Source of the DNA: Sequoia sempervirens
Lineage: Eukaryota; Streptophyta; Pinopsida; Cupressales; Cupressaceae
Assembly (NCBI GenBank): GCA_007258455.2
Contig: VDFB02193867.1
Span: forward strand, 532,633,071 to 532,697,070
DNA: 64,000 nt
Reading direction: 5' to 3'
Below the pieces are notes generated by a model, which did no database searches, had not been told where the DNA came from, and worked only from the letters and a program-made list of their open reading frames with translations. Position 1 is the first letter of the stretch. Each line of letters starts with the position of its first letter. This document shows, in pieces, positions 23,383 to 34,551 of this stretch. The translations under genes and the position numbers were made by a program.

Positions 23383-23745
23383 CATAGATGTATGATGATA
23401 ACTAGAATTGTAAAAATTTGATATTGTCACTATAGAAGTTGAAGTAGGCAAGGCATGAGTAAAAATATTTAAAGAAGACAAGGTTGATGCAACTTGAATG
23501 AAGCTAACATTGAAAAGAAGATGAATTTCCTCAATAGTTTTGTCTAAATAAACAAGATGGGATTCTATGAAAAGACACGAAATGTTAGGTAGATAAATAT
23601 CTCAAAGTGGTAGATCTAGAAAGATGATAGTCTTAGGCTATTTTGCAATCTTACAAAGAAGTGAAAAGATAGTGTTAGAGAAACGAGGAAAAAATTCATC
23701 CACATGTTGAGTGCTCCCACAATATGTACACTTGAATATGCAACA
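23383..23745 (-). pseudogene. Gag zinc knuckle plus conserved unknown domain of element Z
   Basis: Minus strand, read 5' to 3'. CTYCGSTQHVDEF at about 23730-23692 is a zinc knuckle whose last Cys has become Phe. After a spacer with stops comes CLFIESHLVYLDKTIEEI followed by HLLF at about 23570-23510. The same pattern, LF(V/I)ESHL--L---I(E/D)EIHLLF, occurs in the C2 ORF at 31590-31129. Translation stays open from there to the E insertion point and resumes in frame at 10171. No known domain was recognised. Being conserved in two distinct Copia-like families suggests selection at some time. Confidence 0.65.
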
Positions 23746-26280
23746 TTGTATAAGAGTGAATTTTCACCCTAGGTGCGATTCCCCTTTTTTCCTTTAAACA
23801 CTTTAGAAAACCAAAGTCGAAGGCGTAGATTTACTTAAGCCCATTGTTGGCAGTCCACGTGGAGCCTATTTTGTGTGTTGGTGGAGGTGTTTCTATTGGG
23901 GACAATCACACGATGCGCTTGCATCTACGCAACGCGCTTATGTCCCTATAGGTTCTTGCGGCTAAGCCAACATAGGAATTACTCTTCCCATTGGAAATGA
24001 AGTTGTAATGCTTCCTTTGGCCGACCGACCCAAATATGGTCATTTTCTTCCTCATTCCTTCATATTCACTCTTCCAATTTGCATTCCAACTCTGGAACAG
24101 ACTAAGCTTCCAAACTCTCATTCTCACAAGCTCACTTTCACTCACTTCCAAGCATTCCAAGTATCTGACTGCAACAACATCACACTCCATCAACTTGTTA
24201 GAGTACATTTGGGACCATGCCATATGCAACAGAGGCTTGAGTTCATATCATTTTCTCCCCCAAGCAGCCTTGAGTGCTCTTGGTGGAGGTGGTAAGCTTC
24301 CCTCTCCTCTCCTCTATCATTTGGTGAGTACCATAGTTTTGCATTGTAGTGTTTTCATTTCCATTACCTTGCTTCTTGATCTCTTTCTTTTGGCTCTTTG
24401 TGGTGATGGAAACACCTAAACAAGGGTCTGACTAAGGCATGCCCCTATATAGGCTCCCAACAATTTTCCTTCTTGTTGTGTGCAAGTGTGCAAGCTCTTG
24501 GAGAATCAACTAGCAAATGAGTTCATTGGCAAGATCCTCCTCATTTTCATCACTCTTTCTCATTTAATTTATCATATTAGAGATTATATAATTTAATTAG
24601 TTCTATCATTTTGGCTCTTTAGTTAGCTTGTTAGGCTGTTAGCTAGTTTTTAGTGGCTTAACCTCATTTTTTTTTTTTGGCCGTACAGATGAAAATGCAC
24701 TTTTGAGACACCAGCGCACTGCATTGTCATCCAAAGTCTACACTTCTTTCCTCAGACAAAGAGATTTTTGAGATAAAGTGTTAAACCTAGAAACCAACTC
24801 GCCTAGCCTCTTTCTACATTTCGAGCCTGTTGAGTAGCTAAGAGGCCCTATGGTGCTCAATAATCTCACCTTACATACCCTAAACACTATGCTTAGTTGA
24901 GGTAAGATAGGGAAGCATCTTGCATCTTGACCTTCCATGACCTAGGGTCTTGCACGCAGTGGTCCCCCTCTCTTACAAACATGTAGAAAACCCCCTTGAA
25001 ACTATTGAAAAAGTTAACCCCCCAGATTTTTGCACTTTATAACTTAGTTCATTTTACAAAATAAATTTTACCAATGTATGGAGAATGAAAAACCATTCAC
25101 TTTTGGAAAAAAGGGTACTCAATTTTGAGCTACCAAGAAAAATTTATTAAATAGTTAATTTCCTACAAAAAAATGGGCCAATTTAATTGACTGCACTTAA
25201 AAAGAAAAAGATAAACCTACCGGAGATGTGAAAATTCCCTCCAACCACTTGTTGGAATTGAGGTGAAGTGTAGATTACAAAGGGTTTGAATGTGAGGGGG
25301 AATTGGCCTCCTACTAACCCGAACCTCACCTTTCATCTTCGAGGGGCGAATACATGTGTAACTTTATATGTTAGCATTAGAGGCTAACTTTATATGCTAA
25401 ATTTTATCATGTTACAAATGATTAATAACTTTAAAAATCACATAACATACCTCAACATACAATTTTTCCCCAAATTTAAATACCCCATTTTAAAGCATAG
25501 TTTGAAATACTTTAGTGCCAAAGAAAAAAAGGAAAACAAAGGTAGCTAGATCTGAGAAAGGGCAAGCAAAATGCTAAGAATTTTGGGAACACCATGATAC
25601 ATAAGAGATTGAAAATTGAAATGATACACATAGGAATCACTCAAAGTTGAATGCAACATGAGAATATTTTAAATACCTCAAATCAAGAGATTGAAAATGA
25701 ATGGTGCTACATGTAGATCACCAAACTTAGTATGCTTTGTAGGCCACCAAGTTAGATTATATCCCATTCCAAATTTGGGTGATGAAAATGTGCCTTCCTC
25801 CACACCAAATCAGATCTTGACAGAATGAAGTAGGGCTTAAGGAAGTCTTTGGCATGCCTATGCAGCTTGGCATCTGACTCAGGTAGACCATGACTCCAAT
25901 AGAGAAGAATAGGCTGTAATCATGGGAAAAAATGACTCAAATTGTGGAATGTAGCTCTTAAGTGCAAATCACAGCCTCTGCAAATGAAGCCCACACCTCA
26001 ATAGAATAAACTTGCACCTCTAGTCATTTAAACCTAGACACTAATCCATGAATTCCAGATTTAAAGGAGGAGCACATAACAGATGAGGGCCTATGTAAAT
26101 TTCCTTCATAGGTCATAATCATCCTACCCATGCCTTATGCAAAACATGCTAAGGATTCAACTCTCAAATAGATATTTAAAATGTTGATTCCATGAAAACA
26201 CATAGAGATTCAAGCCAAGGGTGGGATCTCAAAAATTCAATGAAATTCATTCACTTATGGCCTAAAACCATCTTCCCCTA
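23746..26280 (-). other. 5' internal region of element Z, no recognisable gene
   Basis: Mixed-composition DNA between the primer-binding site and the zinc knuckle. It contains a T11 run at 24668, and 95-127 codon frames on plus and a 107-codon frame on minus at 23906-24419 that overlap and show no recognised motif. The N-terminal gag domain expected here was not identified, so this part is either very diverged or another insertion. Confidence 0.4.
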
Positions 26281-26293
26281 TGCTCTGATACCA
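26281..26293 (-). other. Primer-binding site of element Z
   Basis: The minus strand reads TGGTATCAGAGCA immediately after the LTR, a perfect initiator-Met tRNA complement. Its neighbourhood fits a Copia-type element. Confidence 0.9.
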
Positions 26294-26639
26294 TACTAGA
26301 AACTAGGAAGATCTAGGAGATAATAAACAAGCAAACAAAGAAATTTGTAAAAAAAAATGATTATTGAATATTACATGAATATAATGAAGGATTGAATATC
26401 CTTATGTATAGTCAAATAAACTCAACATCAGATCCCTGAATGGTGGATTTCAATTCAATATGTGATGGAGTTTTGACTGAGAGATGAGTGAGATGACAAA
26501 ATTCTTGAATTAGTTAAGTCACTTAACTAATTGAAATACATGATTAATGCAATAACACTTGAGATCAAAACTTGATGATCTTTTCCTAAGTTTGTATTAA
26601 ACACTGGAGTAAATTAAGGATAATTAATTTACTCCAACA
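26294..26639 (-). repeat. 5' LTR of element Z
   Basis: On the minus strand it runs from TGTTGGAGTAAATTAATTAT to TTTCTAGTA, 346 bp. It is paired with 9221-9574. Confidence 0.85.
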
Positions 26640-27162
26640 ACTCTAATAAAAAAAAAGTGATCTTGTACATTGATAAAATGATACGAAACAACAAAAAGAA
26701 CAAACCTATAAAATAATTTATTGAATAATTAAAATTAAATGCAAAAAATACTAAATTTTTATTTTATTCAATACAATAACAAATTACTACAATTGAAATA
26801 CTTTCTCCCCAATCTGCTTTATTCATGACCAGATATATACATATTTATTATTGTAATCCGAGCCAATCTTTCTTGTTATTCATCCTATTCATCATTGCTT
26901 TATTTCTACTGGTTGTAGTCAAACTTGTGGATTACCAATGGCTTTGAGAGTGTGTGATAGGTATTACACCTCTCATATAAATTCCTCATATTTGATAGAT
27001 TTATATTGTCTCTTGCTTAACTAACTGTAATGGAAATGGTTAATGTGGATTGTGATGAGGGGGTGGAGTATTCAACGAGTTAAGGTCTAGGATTAGACTT
27101 CAATGGCTCCTCTACTTCTCCTACTCCTCTAAAGTTAGATGTCTTACCCCAGAACCCTATTA
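26640..27162. other. Spacer between Z and C1
   Basis: AT-rich sequence with no convincing gene or repeat boundary. It may be host DNA or part of an unrecognised older element. Confidence 0.5.
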
Positions 27163-27632
27163 TGTTAGAAATCTAATCTCAACTATCTTATCATGCCTAT
27201 CCTCATCCAACTCACCTCCGTAACAACATTAAATACAATTTAATGAGAAAATTTATGGAGAAAAAATTTAGGAGATTTGGTTTGATTCGACATTAACTCC
27301 TCATTAAATCTTACATGTTTTATGGGTTGTAAAAATAATATTATTATATTCTTCTTTCACCATCATAGGTTTTTAGTTTCTAATACTTCTATGTTGTCAT
27401 TTATTGAAGAAGGAAGAAGGGTTGAAGAAGAGAAAAAAAGTTATGTTGTAACTACCCAATTTAATAGAAATATGAATATCGTATTTTCTACTTTATGCTA
27501 TGTTATTTGTGTGTGTGTTGGAGCAACATTCAAATCCATTTTTATTTTTTCTTTCATTGTTGTATGCATATTGTACTATGCTTTATTTTTAATGCTCTAT
27601 TTTTATATCAAATCCTCTACCCCTTTCCCACA
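27163..27632 (+). repeat. 5' LTR of C1
   Basis: 470 bp from TGTTAGAAATCTAATCTC to CTTTCCCACA, matching the 472 bp 3' LTR with many substitutions. Confidence 0.9.
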
Positions 27633-27634
27633 CC

Positions 27635-27647
27635 TGGTATTAGAGAT
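27635..27647 (+). other. Primer-binding site of C1
   Basis: TGGTATTAGAGAT lies two bases after the LTR end. It is a variant of the initiator-Met site TGGTATCAGAG. Confidence 0.8.
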
Positions 27648-27710
27648 TTTGGTTTAAGCTCTTTGTCTCTCCATTTTCCTAGGTCTCCTCATTTTCTTTA
27701 AAAACCATTA

Positions 27711-28620
27711 ATGGATTCCACATCTGGTGCATCTTTGTATAGTCTATAAACTATCATTTTCATAGGAAAAATTTATGAGTATTGGTATTTAACCATAAAA
27801 TCCCTATTTCAGTCTCAAGATGTTTGGGAGATAGTAGAGAATCATTATGTGGAACCAACATACCAAGTAGCATATAATGCACTCACATAGGTAGAAAAAG
27901 ATCTCTTCTAAGAGAAAAAGGAAGACAAAAAATCCCTTTTCTATATTCATCAAGAAATACATGAAAGCATACTCCCAAGAGTAGCAACAAAAAAGAAAGC
28001 AAAGGAGGCATGGGATACACTACAAATAGCTTATTAAGATAAGGAAAAAGCTAAAACTAAAAAACTCTAGTTACTTAGAAGAGATTTTGAGAACATAAAT
28101 ATGAAAGATTCATATTCTGTGAAATCATTTTTCACACATGTTGTTGGGCTTGTGAATCAAATAAAATCATAGGGGGGAACAATAGAAGAGATAAGAATAG
28201 TTGAAAAACTGTTAATAGTTTTGCCTGCTAAATTTGATCCTTTAAGGATTTAACTCAGATGACAACAAATGAGTTGCATGCCTCTTTGATATATCATGAA
28301 CATATGTAGAAAAAATCACACACTTCCATAGAAAATGCATTTTCATCTCAAGCTTCAATAAGCCATGGAAGAGGTAAAGGTAGATTCACTCTTTGGGGTA
28401 GAGGAAGAAACACATTTAGAGGACATAGCAGCAATCTTGCAAACCAAGCTGGAAGAGGACCTACCAATTATCACTCTCATAATCATTCAATTGGTCAAAG
28501 AAAAGACAAGTCACATGTTCAATGTCATTACTATAAGAGGTATGGTCAATACTCTTCTGAATGCAAAATGAAACAACATGATCAAGGAAAAAAAAATTAA
28601 AATCCCCAAGAAAATTCTAC
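27711..28620 (+). pseudogene. C1 gag remnant
   Basis: It starts at ATG 27711 (MDSTSGASLYSL). The Copia-type gag body is readable: YEYWYLTIKSLFQSQDVWEI, KKAKEAWDTLQIAY and LLRRDFENINMKDSYSVKSF. The C-terminal part is Arg/Gly-rich (GRGKGRFTLWGRGRN). It is followed by a zinc-knuckle relic YYKRYGQYSSEC in which the leading cysteines are lost. Many stops sit where Gln or Trp is expected. In a live element this is the particle-forming RNA-binding protein. A 68-codon frame at 28365 is an out-of-frame reading of the zinc-knuckle region. Confidence 0.85.
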
Positions 28621-28659
28621 AAAAAATTCTATGTTTATTGAATACACAAATATTTTTGA

Positions 28660-29050
28660 AGCAATTCTACAAAATCATTGGTTGAATGCAATATGGTTCA
28701 AGAGAGTTCAAATGATATTTGGTATTTAGATTCTGGCTGTAACAATCATATGTCTAGAAATCTAGAGATATTTTTTAGCTTGGATAAACCATTTACTTTA
28801 AATGTCACTCTTGGGAACAATAATCAAGTGAATGCTATGGGAAAAGTGATTGTTGATATTCTAAAAAAAATGGGGAGCAAAAGGTCATTCATGATGTTTT
28901 TTATGTTTTTGGTCTGAAGCATAATCTAATGAGTATTGGTTAATTAGTGAAAAAAGGGTATAGAAATTATATGAAGGATAACACATGCGTTATTCTTGAT
29001 AAAGCTCCTTGTACTCAACTGATAGTAGAGATACAAATGAAAAAAAAATA
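28660..29050 (+). pseudogene. C1 protease remnant
   Basis: WYLDSGCNNHMSRN contains the aspartic protease DSG core of Copia elements. It is followed by TLGNNNQVNAMGKVIVDI, the usual flap-side segment. It is open for 79 codons at 28678-28917 and then frameshifts, with SIG-type text continuing in another frame. Confidence 0.85.
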
Positions 29051-29145
29051 GAATGTTCCCATTGAGGTTGAAACCTAATATCAAAAGAAATGTAGTTGAA
29101 ACTAATCATATATCAGAAAATACACAAGTTGGAGCAACCTTCAAG

Positions 29146-29290
29146 GCTGAAAATTCTCAAAATGTTTCTCAAGCTAGCTCCAAAAAAGAACAATCTAGCT
29201 CTAAAAAAGAACAAAGTTGCTTCCGAAAAGAGCAAGGTTGCTCCAGAAAAGAACAAGTTTCCTCCAAAAAAGAAGAAATTGGAACCAAAA
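29146..29290 (+). repeat. Lys/Glu hexapeptide-heptapeptide repeat in C1
   Basis: About five tandem units of 18-21 bp encode SSKKEQ, SSSKKEQ, SCFRKEQ, GCSRKEQ and VSSKKEE, between protease and the pre-integrase region. It is an expansion not usual for Copia polyproteins and lies within a 92-codon open frame (29053-29331). Confidence 0.8.
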
Positions 29291-29340
29291 ATGAAAAAAA
29301 TGATATTTTAGCTATTCAAACAACTTTTTAGTCAATTGTA

Positions 29341-29565
29341 AAGAATGAATCTTGGCTACGACATCTGAGATTTGGTTATTTAAACTTTGGGGGTCTAAAT
29401 TTGTTGCAAAAAAGAATATGGTTAAGAGATTTCCATTGATTCAAAAACCAAAAAGAGTATGTGAAGGGTGCATCTTGGGTAAACAACATAGAGAGAATTT
29501 CCCTGTTGAAAAATCAGAAGGAGCTTGTAAACCTCTTGATATTATTCATTCTAATATATGCAAAC
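29341..29565 (+). pseudogene. C1 GAG-pre-integrase and integrase zinc region, interrupted by C2
   Basis: SWLRHLRFGYLN, then VCEGCILGKQHRENFP and ACKPLDIIHSNIC, follow the Copia pre-integrase pattern with the zinc-binding H...C-C set. The second histidine of the usual HLRFGHLN has become Tyr. The frame is cut by C2 after HSNIC and resumes at 34968 with GPM. Confidence 0.85.
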
Positions 29566-29983
29566 TATTAGAATTGAGATATAGCTCTGATACCATATTA
29601 GAATTGGCTATGGCTGCCAAGATCTTGAGACAAAATATAAAGTTAAAAAGAGAGAATAAAATGTGACAAGAATAAACTATATTCTTATCAATATGATTCA
29701 ATGATATGATTGTTATGTACAATGAGAGAGACCTTGGTTATATAGCCAAGGTGAGATACAAGATGTCATAGGATTATGACAAGTGTCTTAATCATATAAC
29801 ATGAGATAACTAATCACACTTACCTAGATTCACATGTAGTACTTGTCAAAAGATAAGATAACAACTAATGACAACTAACACCTTCTAGAGAGATTCCTTC
29901 ATAGGACCTAAGTAAACTTAGAATGTGTAAATAAGTCCCCTACTATTGAATGAACTAGGTACAAGAATTTATTTACACCAACA
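29566..29983 (-). repeat. 3' LTR of C2
   Basis: On the minus strand it starts TGTTGGTGTAAATAAATTC and ends CAATTCTAATA, 418 bp. It contains a TGGTATCAGAGC motif near its end, as does the 5' LTR. Confidence 0.8.
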
Positions 29984-29994
29984 CCCCCCTTAAG
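29984..29994 (-). other. Polypurine tract of C2
   Basis: The minus strand reads cttaagggggg directly before the TGTTGGTG LTR start. Confidence 0.85.
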
Positions 29995-31128
29995 TGCAAC
30001 TTAGGGAGTAGCATATTATTATACAAATGACACAAAGATGGAATGATGGGTCCTGGCTACAAGGCCATGTTAGGTACAGGTATGTGTAGGATCATGATGG
30101 GCCAAAAAGTGGCAATATGATGGGTATGTGGCTGACAACTCTTTTTTTACCCAAAGTTGATGAAACAAAAAGGGTTTTTAAAGGATATTCTCAGCTTTCC
30201 ACCAATATAAATTATGTTTTACTTTAAATTTAATAAGTAATTATTAATCATTTTCTATTCAGATTACATCTAAAGTCTTGATTGATAGACTAATTGAAAA
30301 ACATCTATAGCTTTCAAATGGTATCATATTTTTTGAATCCAAAACATCACATTCTATGCTTCACATAATATAGGATTAAGAAAATAAATTTTGAATTTCA
30401 CTAATTTTTTACCAAGTTAAGGTGGTCAGACATATGACTTTTTATATTTTTTAAAAGTTGTAATAAAAATTCATAATTAATTATTTACTTGGAAAAAATT
30501 TATAAAAAAATATGCATCACATTGGGACATGAGTCCTCTACTTATATATAAAATATTATAAAAAAATATTATCATTTTATTGTGGTTAGGGTGGTTAGAC
30601 AAACACCTAGTTCTTATTTTTTCCCTCAAATTTAAGTACTACTGCATTGAAATTTTAAATTTTTACCAAATAGATTTTTTTTTTAAATAAACCTAGTAGT
30701 TTAGAAACCACATTCAATTTGCTACAACTTCTATTCTTACATATTTTTGAAATAATATAGATAACTTATTCAAATTTTTACGTCAAGTTGCCTAACTCTG
30801 ATTTTTCTGAATTTTTTGCCACTTAAGGTCCTATTTTTTCCATGATGATCCTGTACATACCCATACCCATGTACAAATCCAAATGAAATCTCTCACAAAT
30901 AGAGAAAATGAGAAAACCAAATGAGAAATAAATCCTCTCCAAAAGAGAGATGAAATACAAAAACTAAATGCTCTCAATGATGAATGAGAAGGTAAAAACC
31001 CCATGTGATGAAAAAGACCCCCAAAAAGAGAGAAGTAGAAGAGAGACAAGGAATCCCACCCTCAATGTTGAGTCTCTTGCCATGATGCTAGAAGCTCAAC
31101 ATTCAATGCTAAAGATGACCCACTCTCA
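29995..31128 (-). other. 3' untranslated region of C2
   Basis: AT-rich, with no supported gene. The part at 30890-31080 resembles 9690-9890 in element Z (leaf-like phrases such as tcc-aaaa-agaga). This suggests the two elements share their 3' region as well as the unknown ORF. Confidence 0.5.
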
Positions 31129-31590
31129 TCAAATGATGTTCCTCATCTTAGGAAGAAACAACACCATGGATATATGTAGGATTTCAGGAATATAAATGAT
31201 GCATGATGTCTTTGAATGATGTTCAAGTGTCTCCATGTCAATGCTGAAAGGTGACACACTCCAAATAGTATTTTTAGGACACACTACTAAAGTGGAAAAT
31301 CCAAAATATAGTAGAGATGAATTTAGAACATGGTCCAGAGACAAAGATACCTCCTTTAGGGACAAAGAAGCCTCCTCCAAATGTTGTCTAAAAGTATCCA
31401 CAATCATGTCAAACTGCAAGGAATGATCATGTAGAGAATTAACATCAAAGTGTTCCCTCACAACAATTGAAGAAGGAGCATCTTCATCAAAGAGAAGATG
31501 AATTTCATCAATGATGTCTCCCAAATCGGCAAGATGAGACTCCACAAACAAGTCTAAAATACCTATCATCAAGTCATTCAAAGTAGCCAT
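31129..31590 (-). CDS. Unknown conserved ORF of C2 (153 codons)
   Basis: An open frame from MATLNDLMIGILDLFVESHL to a stop at 31129. It contains LGDIIDEIHLLFDEDAPSS, a heptad-like leucine-rich stretch (HLEEASLSLKEVSLSLDHVL), and FGF...WSVS...EHHSKT near the C-terminus. The frame is continuous with the protease/pre-integrase remnant upstream through one stop near 31616, so it is probably the C-terminal part of a polyprotein rather than a separate gene. A homologous segment occurs in element Z, split by E. No known domain was recognised, and integrase or reverse transcriptase motifs are absent. Function unknown. Confidence 0.55.
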   Translation of the reverse strand: MATLNDLMIGILDLFVESHLADLGDIIDEIHLLFDEDAPSSIVVREHFDVNSLHDHSLQFDMIVDTFRQHLEEASLSLKEVSLSLDHVLNSSLLYFGFSTLVVCPKNTIWSVSPFSIDMETLEHHSKTSCIIYIPEILHISMVLFLPKMRNII

Positions 31591-31614
31591 ATCTGGGAAA
31601 CAATGTAGATCAAG

Positions 31615-32090
31615 CTACACTGAATCAAAAGGAACCAAAATTGTGGAATCACAAGAATCCTCAACTACAATAGTAGATGGAGGAGATGAAATGCATGACT
31701 CAAGAACTGGATCTGATGTGAGTACTCCCAACTTCAAGAATCCAAATGTCTCCTTTGAATCATGGTTCATATAAATAGTCAAAGGAACAATGTCATTATC
31801 AGAAGCAAAATTTTCAATGGTATAGAACCAAGATGAATGATCAACCACCCTAGTAGCAATGATATCTCAAATCTCCAAGTCTTGAATGATGAATGAATTA
31901 GGAATCAAATCTATAGTCCTCCCATCTCCACCATGTATAATCTAATATATGGAAAGAAGATTGTTCATCAAATGAGGAACACACAAGACATCTTGAAAAG
32001 TGTTGTCCCAAAAACTAATAGATACCTTCCCAATTACACTCATGTATGTATTGTTTCCCATCAAGATAGGAGACATAGTACAAGGCTAAA
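31615..32090 (-). pseudogene. C2 protease C-terminal and pre-integrase-like remnant
   Basis: Minus-strand text PCTMSPILMGNNTYMSVIGK, then TFQDVLCVPHLMNNLLSIY and DLIPNSFIIQDLE, follows the Copia order of protease end and early pre-integrase region. It continues as VVDHSSWFYTIENF. The DSG active-site half was not found, so the protease is incomplete. Stops and shifts are present, and the 77-codon open part is 31848-31615. Confidence 0.7.
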
Positions 32091-32129
32091 AAGAAGAGAA
32101 TATAGACTGTGAAGATGTAATAATGTTCA

Positions 32130-32955
32130 CTCATCAATATCCTTATTATAACAATAATGTTCATCATGTCCATCCTTCTTGCAATATACACAAGTAGGCC
32201 TCTCCTGCTTAGATCTAATTTCTCTTTTGAAGATAAATTTTTATGTTCTATAGAATTTGATGTGGATTGTGTGTTCTTCTTAGGCTTGTTCTTTTTCTTT
32301 TCCTTGCTACTTGAAGACTTCTCATCCTTTGCAACCAAGGCATTTGATTTTGAAGACTTTAAAGTACCCTTTTGAATAAGCTTATCTTGCTCCCTAGTGA
32401 GTTGCATAGCAAAATATTCAAAGGAAGGAATCATAAACTCACTACCAAGGGCATTCTTTGTAGCATAGGAAGTAGACACAAACAATGAATATTCAAGTCC
32501 TAGCTTTGAAAGAACACTTAAGATCAATTGTGTACCTAATTTCTCAAATTTACAATCCTTCAATTATGTTCTTAGTGACTTCAATTTGGTGATGAAGTCA
32601 TGTAAGTTGTCAAAATTACATGGATTGAGATTGATTAATTCATTCTCCAAAAAGTGTCTTTGAATTTCATCTATTTGCCCAAATAAGTTTGACAATGTAA
32701 TTCACACAGTAATAGGTGTATCCAAGTGTTCAATGTGAAACAACAACTCAGGAGAGATCTATACAAGCACAAATAGCCAATGGTTTCTTCACAACTATTC
32801 AACCATTTATCATTTTTAGCTTCATCATCTTTTGGTTCGCCATCAAGCCCATGAACTATCATATATAGTCTTTTTACTATTAGCAATTTGGTCATTTTAG
32901 ATTTCCATTTAAGATAGTTGTAAGGTGTTAGAAATGGAATTGTAGATGGCTCCAT
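32130..32955 (-). pseudogene. C2 gag with intact zinc knuckle
   Basis: The likely start is MEPSTIPFLTPYNYLKWKSK at 32955. KWLNSCEETIGYL and FGQIDEIQRHFLENELINL follow in Copia gag order, then a Lys/Ser-rich linker. The zinc knuckle CVYCKKDGHDEHYC is complete at 32192-32151. It is out of frame with the 182-codon open stretch 32563-32015, so at least one frameshift and a stop after KSLRT break the gene. Gag keeps its RNA-binding residues here, unlike in B, Z and C1. Confidence 0.82.
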
Positions 32956-32979
32956 TATGAAACAAGAAGGAAATAACAT

Positions 32980-34539
32980 AAATCAAGATGAATGCAACCA
33001 CAACCACAAGAAGAATACCCCAAATTCACTCAATCAAATAACCCTCTCAACAATATATGAGCTTGGCACTTTATGAGTGGTGTGTTTACAATTTCCACTT
33101 GCCAAAAACAATGAAGTGGTTTTTTGATCTTGGTACATGCAAATGCCAAATTTTTCCACAAAATCAAGTATAATTTTTGGTACAAAATGAGATCAATCTG
33201 ATCAAACCAATGAAAATTACATGAAAAATTATGCACTTTAAAAAAAATTTGCACCCAAAAAGTTACCATAGGAGCAAGATATGAGCTCCCAAAGTTCACA
33301 AAATGAGGAAAAATTAGCAACACCTCTAAGAATCTATTTTTTTTGGAAAATATAGACAACAAAATAAAAAACTGATTTCACCACTATATAGAGCATGAAA
33401 ATTTATCCCAAATAAATAAAAAAATTCTTCAAAAAAGGAGCCAAAATTACTAAGTTATGAACCTCTAAAGCTGAGCTGCAAAAATGAAAACTCCAAACAT
33501 GGGGGGGAAATTTTTTTCAATTGAGTGCTAACTTCATTGTTGATGCATGATGATGTTTGCAAAACATGTAATTAAATTTGACACCTTGTTGCATATCAAA
33601 AGATGCCCTCCATACAATGGAATATTCATCAGATTACTAGTTTAAACTTGATGGCTTCCCACCCATCGCAGGTCTGTGTGCCCCTTGCAATATTCATTGG
33701 AATATTCTCAAGCAAATATTTTGCAAAATTTTAGACTGTCAGTTCTAAGAAATATCCATTGGGTTTATGAATTGACAGGGGTTGTGGAATCTTTACACCA
33801 CTGCGGATTTCATTGTGGGTCGCCGGATTTTTCTAAAATTACTGTCATCTTTACTTTTTGACTACTGACTGGTGGTTGAGTACATCGGACACATGGCCAT
33901 GGAAGTGTTTGCCATGTGGAGCTTGGAAAGGTACATGGTATGTAGGTACCATGAGTACTCTACATACTGTAGAGTACAAATACTAAAAAAAACTTTTCCA
34001 TTTTTTTTATTTGATTTTTAAATACAAATTTTGTAGAGAAAAAACATTTGACCCAATATAATAATTATTTTGATTTTTTTTTTAGAAAAATATTAAATAA
34101 TGAAATATAATTTTTTGAAAAAAATCATACTGCCTACCATTATGATGATCTGGGTGACCGTATGGCTCCTTGGGAATTTTTTTTTGCCTCAACAGACAAC
34201 TGCTTCAATTTAGATGATTTCATAGTCAATCTTAGAGTTTTTGGCCCTTCTAGATTTGATGGAAGGGTCAGATTTGACCCAAAGTGATCCAAAAATGTAG
34301 CTACCTTCTAGATTTGGCAACCACTCTTGAACTTCAAACCCTCATAGATTTGGCCTTGTATGTCTGATTTGAATGAAACAAAAGGAAAATTTAACTTTAT
34401 TGAACTTTCCAAATGTAATGGCGAGCTTAGATTTTCACCAATGAGCTCCAATATGTACCTGCAATGAAGAGCCAAAAATGGAACAACCCCAAATTTGGTA
34501 TCTCTCTTTAGAAAATGACTCTCAAATGGCAACCAACCC
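32980..34539 (-). other. 5' leader of C2
   Basis: About 1.5 kb between primer-binding site and gag, unusually long. No gene is supported. Several short frames overlap without motifs. Confidence 0.5.
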
Positions 34540-34551
34540 ACTCTAATACCT
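34540..34551 (-). other. Outer primer-binding-like site of C2
   Basis: The minus strand reads AAGGTATTAGAG directly after the LTR end CTGACA, a diverged form of TGGTATTAGAG. A better match, TGGTATCAGAGC, lies inside the LTR at 34569-34580. Confidence 0.5.

Larger units (their letters stand above)
9221..26639 (-). mobile_element. Element Z, non-autonomous Copia-like element split by element E
   Basis: Direct repeats at 9221-9574 and 26294-26639 are LTRs in minus orientation. A perfect TGGTATCAGAGC primer-binding site is next to the right LTR and a purine tract is next to the left one. Without E the element is about 4.2 kb. Its minus strand carries a gag-type zinc knuckle and an unrecognised conserved domain, with no integrase or reverse transcriptase. 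Flanks gctcc and actct share only ctc, so the target duplication is decayed or absent. Confidence 0.8.

Noticed and set aside
23906..24419. A host gene inside Z
   Set aside because: Overlapping plus and minus frames have similar length, without recognisable motifs or splice structure.
26640..27162. A possible host exon on the minus strand
   Set aside because: Only short open runs with several stops, and no recognisable domain.
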